Shown here one piece after another: positions 52,301 to 56,578 of a stretch of DNA of 56,578 bases. Source of the DNA: JAJZRJ01 sp040757055. GTDB taxonomy: Bacteria > Desulfobacterota > Desulfobulbia > Desulfobulbales > Desulfurivibrionaceae. The translations under genes were made by a program, and so were the position numbers. How positions within the stretch are numbered: the first letter of the stretch is position 1; the number at the start of each line of letters is the position of its first letter. Location: NCBI GenBank assembly GCA_040757055.1, contig JBFLXY010000015.1, forward strand, positions 1-56,578. The letters run 5' to 3'. Under the pieces are notes generated by a model. It was not told where the DNA came from. It made no database searches and was given only the letters and a program-made list of their open reading frames with translations.

Positions 52301-54352
52301 ATGGGCAAATACGCCAAGATCATCGGCGGGACCGTCGCGGTCCTGCTGCTTCTTATCGCCGGCCTCGCCGCTGCGATCCGCTTCTACCTCACCGACGAAC
52401 GGATCCGCTCCCTGGTGGTGCCGGCGGCGGAAAAGGCCCTCCAGCGCAAGGTCGGGCTGGGCGCCATCTCGGTGGGCCTCTTCACCGGAATCTCGCTCAC
52501 CGACTTCGCCGTCAGGGAGGCCGACGGCCAGAGCGATTTCGTCAAGGCCGAGGCATTGATCCTCCGTTACGACTTCTGGCCGCTGCTCAAAAAGCAGGTG
52601 GTCATCAGGGAAATCCGGCTCGACCGCCCCTTTGTCCGCATCCACCGCGATAAGTCCGGCGCCTTCAACTTCGACTCCCTGCCCTTTGTCGCGGCCAGGA
52701 AAGAACCACCAGCGGCAGCGAACGCCTCCCCCGGGCAGATGACCATCATCGTGGATGAAGTGACCATCCGCGAGGCCCGGCTCGCGGTAAGCGACGAAAC
52801 CGGCGCGATCCCCGCCCTGGAAACCATGCTCAACGCCGACCTGAGTCTTGCCGCAAACCCGGCCGGCATGCCAACCATCTCACAGGGCAACGCCGATCTC
52901 GCCGCCACCATCACCATCGGCAAGATCAAACCGCGCATCATCCTCAAGGCGGCCTTTGACACGAATCGCATCACTTACCAGGCCGAGGCGCTCCTCGATC
53001 AGGAAAGCGTGCGTTTCGAAGGCGCGGTGCAGGATTACCGGACAACACCGCAGGCCACGGTGAATCTGGCGGCCAAGAGCCTGGATATTGAGAAGCTGCT
53101 GGCCCTGAAGGCCAGCCTGCCCCAGAAGGAGGAAAAAACGGCGGCGAGCTCGCCCATCGTCAAATACAACGTGAAGGGCACGGTCAAAATCGACCGCCTC
53201 CGCCATCCACGGCTGCCGCTCACCGGTCTGGTGGCTGATTTCGACCCGCGCCAGCTCAGCTTCAAGGCCAACGCCGATGTCAAGGGCGACATGGTGGCGC
53301 TAAGCGGCATGGTGGCCGACTATCTCACCGCACCCCAGGCCACCCTCAATCTGAACGCCCAGCGACTCAGCGTGGAAAACCTCATGGCCCTCGCGGCCAC
53401 TCCGCAGGAAACCGGAAAGGGCAGCCCGCCGCCGGCCGTGGCCAAGCCGCTGGCCCAGAAACTGCCGAAAAAATTCACCGCCCAGGGCCGCATCACCGTG
53501 GAAGAACTGCTCTACAAGAAACTTGCCCTCACCGGGCTCGCCGTGCCCTACCGCCTGCAAAACGGGGTGCTCACCGTCAGCAACCTCACCGCCCGCATGG
53601 CTGGCGGCGCCGTGGTCAGCAACGACACCGTCGATCTCAACAAGCTCGACCCGGGGCTCAAGGGCGACTTGGCAGTGCGGGGGGTGCAGGTGAGCGAATT
53701 CCTGAAGGGCGTGGCTCCGGCGGCGGCCAGCCTGGTGGGCGGCAGCGCCGAAGGCGCCTGCACCTTCGCCGGCAGCGGACTCGGTTGGGCCAAACTCCAG
53801 CACAGCCTGGTTGCCGACGCCTCCTTCAGCGTCCAGGGCGCCCAGTTGCGCAACGCCCCGCTCACCGCGGCAGTGGCCCTGCTGCTCAACATGCCGGAAC
53901 TGAGCGACCTTTCGCTCACCAACGCCGCCGGCACGGTCCGGGTGGCCAAGCGGGTGGTGACGCTCGACACCAGCCTGACCGGACAGGATCTCGGCGTGCA
54001 GGCGGCAGGCACCATCGACTTCGACAAGAACCTCAACCTGCCGGTGACCATGCGCTTCTCGCCGCGCCTGAGCAGCAAGCTCCAACAGCAGGCCTCCATT
54101 GCCCGCTATCTCACCAGCGATGCCGGCGAAACCATGATCCGGCTCAAGATCGGCGGCACCTTGGGCAAACCGCGACCCGAGCCGGACCCGGCCATGCTCC
54201 GCGAAGGGGCGGAACGGGCGATCAAAAAGAAGTTGCTGGAAAAACTCGACAAAAAACTCGGCTCCCAGGGCGAACAGCCGGCCGACCCGAACCAGCCACC
54301 ACAGCCGGCCAGTCCGGCGCAGCAACTGCTGCGCGGCATCCTGGGCATGTAG
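52301..54352 (+). CDS. AsmA-family protein
   Basis: Long periplasmic protein anchored by one N-terminal membrane helix (about 7-28) after MGKYAKIIGG. The AsmA N-terminal block is present, with the FVKAEALILRYDFWPLL segment. It is followed by repeated beta-strand units such as VDEVTIREARLAV and a C-terminal AsmA_2-like stretch ending in a Lys-rich tail. AsmA proteins support envelope lipid transport and outer-membrane assembly. 683 residues. Start chosen at 52301 behind GGGGG; the frame is open far upstream through glnN. 8 bp before the YihY gene. Confidence 0.85.
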   Translation: MGKYAKIIGGTVAVLLLLIAGLAAAIRFYLTDERIRSLVVPAAEKALQRKVGLGAISVGLFTGISLTDFAVREADGQSDFVKAEALILRYDFWPLLKKQVVIREIRLDRPFVRIHRDKSGAFNFDSLPFVAARKEPPAAANASPGQMTIIVDEVTIREARLAVSDETGAIPALETMLNADLSLAANPAGMPTISQGNADLAATITIGKIKPRIILKAAFDTNRITYQAEALLDQESVRFEGAVQDYRTTPQATVNLAAKSLDIEKLLALKASLPQKEEKTAASSPIVKYNVKGTVKIDRLRHPRLPLTGLVADFDPRQLSFKANADVKGDMVALSGMVADYLTAPQATLNLNAQRLSVENLMALAATPQETGKGSPPPAVAKPLAQKLPKKFTAQGRITVEELLYKKLALTGLAVPYRLQNGVLTVSNLTARMAGGAVVSNDTVDLNKLDPGLKGDLAVRGVQVSEFLKGVAPAAASLVGGSAEGACTFAGSGLGWAKLQHSLVADASFSVQGAQLRNAPLTAAVALLLNMPELSDLSLTNAAGTVRVAKRVVTLDTSLTGQDLGVQAAGTIDFDKNLNLPVTMRFSPRLSSKLQQQASIARYLTSDAGETMIRLKIGGTLGKPRPEPDPAMLREGAERAIKKKLLEKLDKKLGSQGEQPADPNQPPQPASPAQQLLRGILGM

Positions 54353-54360
54353 GCCTGGCC

Positions 54361-55743
54361 ATGGAACCCCGCACCTGTCTGGCCAGATTTCGCGAGTGGC
54401 TGTGGGCCGAGCCCGCCGGCGCCGAACTTTGGTGGCAGCGGTACAGCCGAACCCTGTTGCGGGTTCTCGCCATTTTCTTCCGCGAGTCCTATCACGATGG
54501 CATCTCGCTGCGGGCCAGCGCCCTGGCCTTCATCGCCATCCTCTCCCTGGTGCCGATGCTGGCCCTGGGCACCGCGGTGCTCAAGGGACTGGGCGCCGAC
54601 GGCCAGGTGCAGATCGCGGCCCACCGTCTCATCGACCGGCTGGAAACCTCCGGCGAACCCCTCATCTTCGAGGAGGAGATGGAGGAGGACGCCGTCACCC
54701 TGGAGCAAGCGGCTGGCCTGGCCAAGACCAAGGAGGCGGAACGGCGCACCCTTTCCGCCCATCTGCGGCGCGCCGTGGATCATCTTTTCGCCTACGTGGA
54801 GCGGACCAACTTCGCGGCCCTTGGCGCCTTCGGCATCGTCGGTCTGGTCATCGCCGTCATCGTGGTCTTCGACAGCATCGAAAGCTCGATGAACGCCATC
54901 TGGCAAGCCACATCGGAACGGTCGCTGGGCCGCAAAGTCATGAATTACCTGGCCTTTCTTGTGCTGATGCCACTCACGATCAACCTGGCTCTGGCCACCG
55001 AAACCCTGCTGGCCAGCGAAACGCTGCGGCTGGGCATTGAGAGCTGGCTGCCGGTGGGCGGCGTGCTGGAATTCGTCCTGAGCCTGCTGCTGCCGGCCCT
55101 GCTGGTGGCCAGCTTCACCCTGCTCTACCGCTTCCTGCCGCACGCCCACGTCAGGGCGCTGCCCGCCCTGGCCGGCGGCCTCTTCGGCGGCATCGCCTGG
55201 CTGGGAGTGCTCTCCCTTTACGTGAGCCTGCAGGTGGGAGTCGCCCGCTACAATGCGATTTACGGCTCCTTTGCCACCCTGCCCCTCTTTCTGCTCTGGG
55301 TCCAGCTCTGCTGGATCATCTTTCTGGCCGGCGCCGAGATGGCCTTTGCCGTGCAGAACCGCCACAGCTACCGCCCAGCCAGTCGTCCGCTGCTGCCGAT
55401 CACCCGGCTGGCCCTGGCCTTTGGCATCATCGAGGCGGCGCACCACGACTTCACCAACCGGCGGGTCACCGATCTTGCCGGCCTGGCCCGGCGGCTCGGC
55501 GAACCGGAGGCCATTGTCCGGAGCGTGGTAGCGGCGCTGCTGGAGGCGGAGATGCTGCGGCGGGTGACCGACGAAGAAGAGCGCTACGTGCCGGGTGTAG
55601 CGGCGGATAAACTCGATCCGGTGGAGGTAGTGGAACTCATCCTCGGCACCGAGGTGCCGCCCATGCGCGGCAGTTCCCTGGCCATCGAGGCATTGCAGGC
55701 CGCGCGTCTTGCGGTGCAGAACAAAAAAGTGGCGGCGGGGTAG
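54361..55743 (+). CDS. YihY/virulence-factor BrkB family membrane protein
   Basis: Polytopic membrane protein with about six helices (around 45-70, 145-170, 195-215, 235-260, 270-295 and 300-330) and the family segment YNAIYGSFATLPLFLLWVQLCW. Residues 90-120 form an acidic insertion (EEEMEEDAVTL). A cytoplasmic winged-helix-like C-terminal domain (about 345-450) is extra, as in some deltaproteobacterial members. Once called RNase BN, but that activity belongs to RbnA/Z-type enzymes. 460 residues; function unknown. Confidence 0.88.
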   Translation: MEPRTCLARFREWLWAEPAGAELWWQRYSRTLLRVLAIFFRESYHDGISLRASALAFIAILSLVPMLALGTAVLKGLGADGQVQIAAHRLIDRLETSGEPLIFEEEMEEDAVTLEQAAGLAKTKEAERRTLSAHLRRAVDHLFAYVERTNFAALGAFGIVGLVIAVIVVFDSIESSMNAIWQATSERSLGRKVMNYLAFLVLMPLTINLALATETLLASETLRLGIESWLPVGGVLEFVLSLLLPALLVASFTLLYRFLPHAHVRALPALAGGLFGGIAWLGVLSLYVSLQVGVARYNAIYGSFATLPLFLLWVQLCWIIFLAGAEMAFAVQNRHSYRPASRPLLPITRLALAFGIIEAAHHDFTNRRVTDLAGLARRLGEPEAIVRSVVAALLEAEMLRRVTDEEERYVPGVAADKLDPVEVVELILGTEVPPMRGSSLAIEALQAARLAVQNKKVAAG

Positions 55744-55870
55744 AGCAGGCAGGTGCGACACTTTTCCGCACGCGAAACGAGACAATTTGTCGTATTATAT
55801 CTCCCTGATTCGTTTGGTTGTTGCATGACCGCAGTTGCCAACGATCCACACCCCACCAAGGAGAAATGAT
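55744..55870. other. Intergenic region upstream of the NosL-like gene
   Basis: 127 bp. It contains a GACAATTTGTC near-palindrome and a TATTAT -10-like box around 55784-55800 but no clear -35. Likely holds the promoter of the NosL-like gene. Confidence 0.35.
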
Positions 55871-56380
55871 ATGAAAAAATTGCTCGTGCTCTGCTCCCTC
55901 ATGCTGCTCTCGCTCACTGGTCTCGCCCTGGCCGTTGACCAGACGGATATCGCCCAACACGCCTCGTGCCAGTACTGCGGCATGGACCGGCAGAAATTCG
56001 CGCACAGCCGGATGCTGATCGAATACGCCGATGGCAGCAAGGCCGGGCTCTGCAGCCTGCATTGCGCCGCGCTTGATCTGGCCAACCAGCTCGACAAGAC
56101 CCCGGCCGCCATCAAGGTGGGCGACTACAACAGCAAGGAACTGATCGATGCCGAGACCGCGGCGTGGGTCATGGGCGGCAAGGTGAACGGCGTCATGACC
56201 GCCAGGGCCAAATGGGCCTTTGCCAAGAAGGATGACGCGGCCAAGTTTGTGGCCGAAAACGGCGGGGAGATCGTTGATTTCGAGGCAGCCATCAACGCCG
56301 CCTACCAGGACATGTACCAGGATACCCGCATGATCCGGCAACGCCGGCTGGAAAAGAAAAAAATGAATATGAAGATGTAA
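55871..56380 (+). CDS. NosL-like copper-binding protein
   Basis: Small exported protein (169 residues) with a signal peptide (about 1-21; no clean lipobox). The metal-binding NosL signature is seen: CQYCGMD (C32, C35), then KFAHSRMLIEYADGSKAGLCSLHCAA. NosL-family proteins bind copper in nitrous-oxide reductase maturation or related copper delivery. No nos genes are near, so the target enzyme is unknown. Start at ATG 55871 behind AAGGAGAA. Confidence 0.85.
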   Translation: MKKLLVLCSLMLLSLTGLALAVDQTDIAQHASCQYCGMDRQKFAHSRMLIEYADGSKAGLCSLHCAALDLANQLDKTPAAIKVGDYNSKELIDAETAAWVMGGKVNGVMTARAKWAFAKKDDAAKFVAENGGEIVDFEAAINAAYQDMYQDTRMIRQRRLEKKKMNMKM

Positions 56381-56403
56381 CCGCGAACAAAACGTCACAA
56401 AGC

Positions 56404-56439
56404 AAAGGGCCGCGCCGGTTTGCCGGGCGGCCCTTTTTT
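56404..56439 (+). terminator. Rho-independent terminator after the NosL-like gene
   Basis: Outer stem GGGCCGC (56407-56413 with 56427-56433), 13-base loop that can fold further, then six T (56434-56439). Confidence 0.9.
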
Positions 56440-56451
56440 CGTGGCATCAAT

Positions 56452-56578
56452 GGGTAGTGTAAAGAATTTTTCGCTTTTCCCGGCAGCGCCCCGTTAGTTT
56501 AGCTTGCCTCCGCCGCGATCGTCAGTTCCAGGTCTTGCTCCTTGAGCAAATCCATGTTCAGGTAGCGTCTCGATCCCC
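56452..56578 (-). mobile_element. Possible edge of an insertion sequence
   Basis: Sequence changes character right after the terminator. GGGTAGTGTAAAG at 56452 could be a terminal repeat, followed by the end of a minus-strand reading frame. The family is uncertain; an IS256-like element is my best guess from memory, and the window ends before it can be tested. Confidence 0.3.
56499..56578 (-). CDS. C-terminal fragment of an unidentified protein, possibly a transposase
   Basis: The minus-strand frame entering from the right edge ends at 56499. The visible end reads GSRRYLNMDLLKEQDLELT then AAEAS and stops. The RRYLNMD stretch recalls transposase C-termini, but this is not proof. It runs off the window. 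Confidence 0.3.
   Translation of the reverse strand, partial: GSRRYLNMDLLKEQDLELTIAAEAS

Overview
The window is a GC-rich, densely coded chromosomal segment from a motile Gram-negative bacterium. The signs are Tat, lipoproteins with lipoboxes, FlgO-type proteins and lateral gene order typical of Proteobacteria. The mix of a FabL-type enoyl reductase, type III glutamine synthetase, FolE2, a one-piece aconitase of about 640 residues and sigma54-driven flagellar genes fits a deltaproteobacterium (Desulfobacterota) best. That placement is an inference from gene content. I saw no rRNA, tRNA or CRISPR array.

Layout. 1-2.2 kb: a D,D-carboxypeptidase (minus) and an alkyltransferase DNA-repair gene (plus). 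2.2-9.4 kb: a complete chemotaxis operon on the minus strand, cheA-cheW-cheR-cheD-HDOD-cheY-cheX-cheB. 9.9-14.3 kb: an MltD-like lipoprotein, an SDR protein lacking its catalytic lysine, a small unknown, and a translationally coupled deaminase/radical SAM pair. 14.3-16.2 kb: a small accessory island with a RelE-type toxin-antitoxin pair, a TIR-domain protein framed by near-perfect inverted repeats, and an orphan Phd-type antitoxin followed by a 15-codon remnant of a PIN toxin. 16.2-18.9 kb: tatC/tatB and purA. 18.9-21.2 kb: four exported proteins, two with FlgO-like domains. 21.7-28.5 kb: housekeeping genes rpoZ, dnaJ, moaC, a DksA-type zinc-finger gene, galT, a single-domain response regulator, folE2 and glyS. 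28.5-33.1 kb (minus): maf, fabL, a DUF362 protein and aconitase, with a structured intergenic repeat.

33.4-45.4 kb is the flagellar export, switch and placement operon fliLMNOPQR-flhBA-flhFG-fliA-cheY plus a second FliL-like gene, behind a textbook sigma54 promoter. 45.5-52.1 kb is a nitrogen module, amtB-glnB-glnD-glnN, also behind a textbook sigma54 promoter with phased repeats at enhancer distance. 52.3-56.4 kb holds an AsmA-like protein, a YihY-family membrane protein and a NosL-like protein. The right edge may enter an insertion sequence.

Functionally the window joins chemosensing (CheA to CheB/R/D/X/Y), the motor and export gate that CheY acts on (FliM/FliN), the FlhF/FlhG placement system and the FliA late-flagellar sigma factor. 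The nitrogen module makes a full sensing and assimilation loop: GlnD modifies GlnB, GlnB gates AmtB, and a class III synthetase assimilates the ammonium. The most unusual material is the 14.3-16.2 kb island, the FlgO-like cluster, the second FliL, the coupled deaminase/radical SAM pair, and the two regulatory regions.
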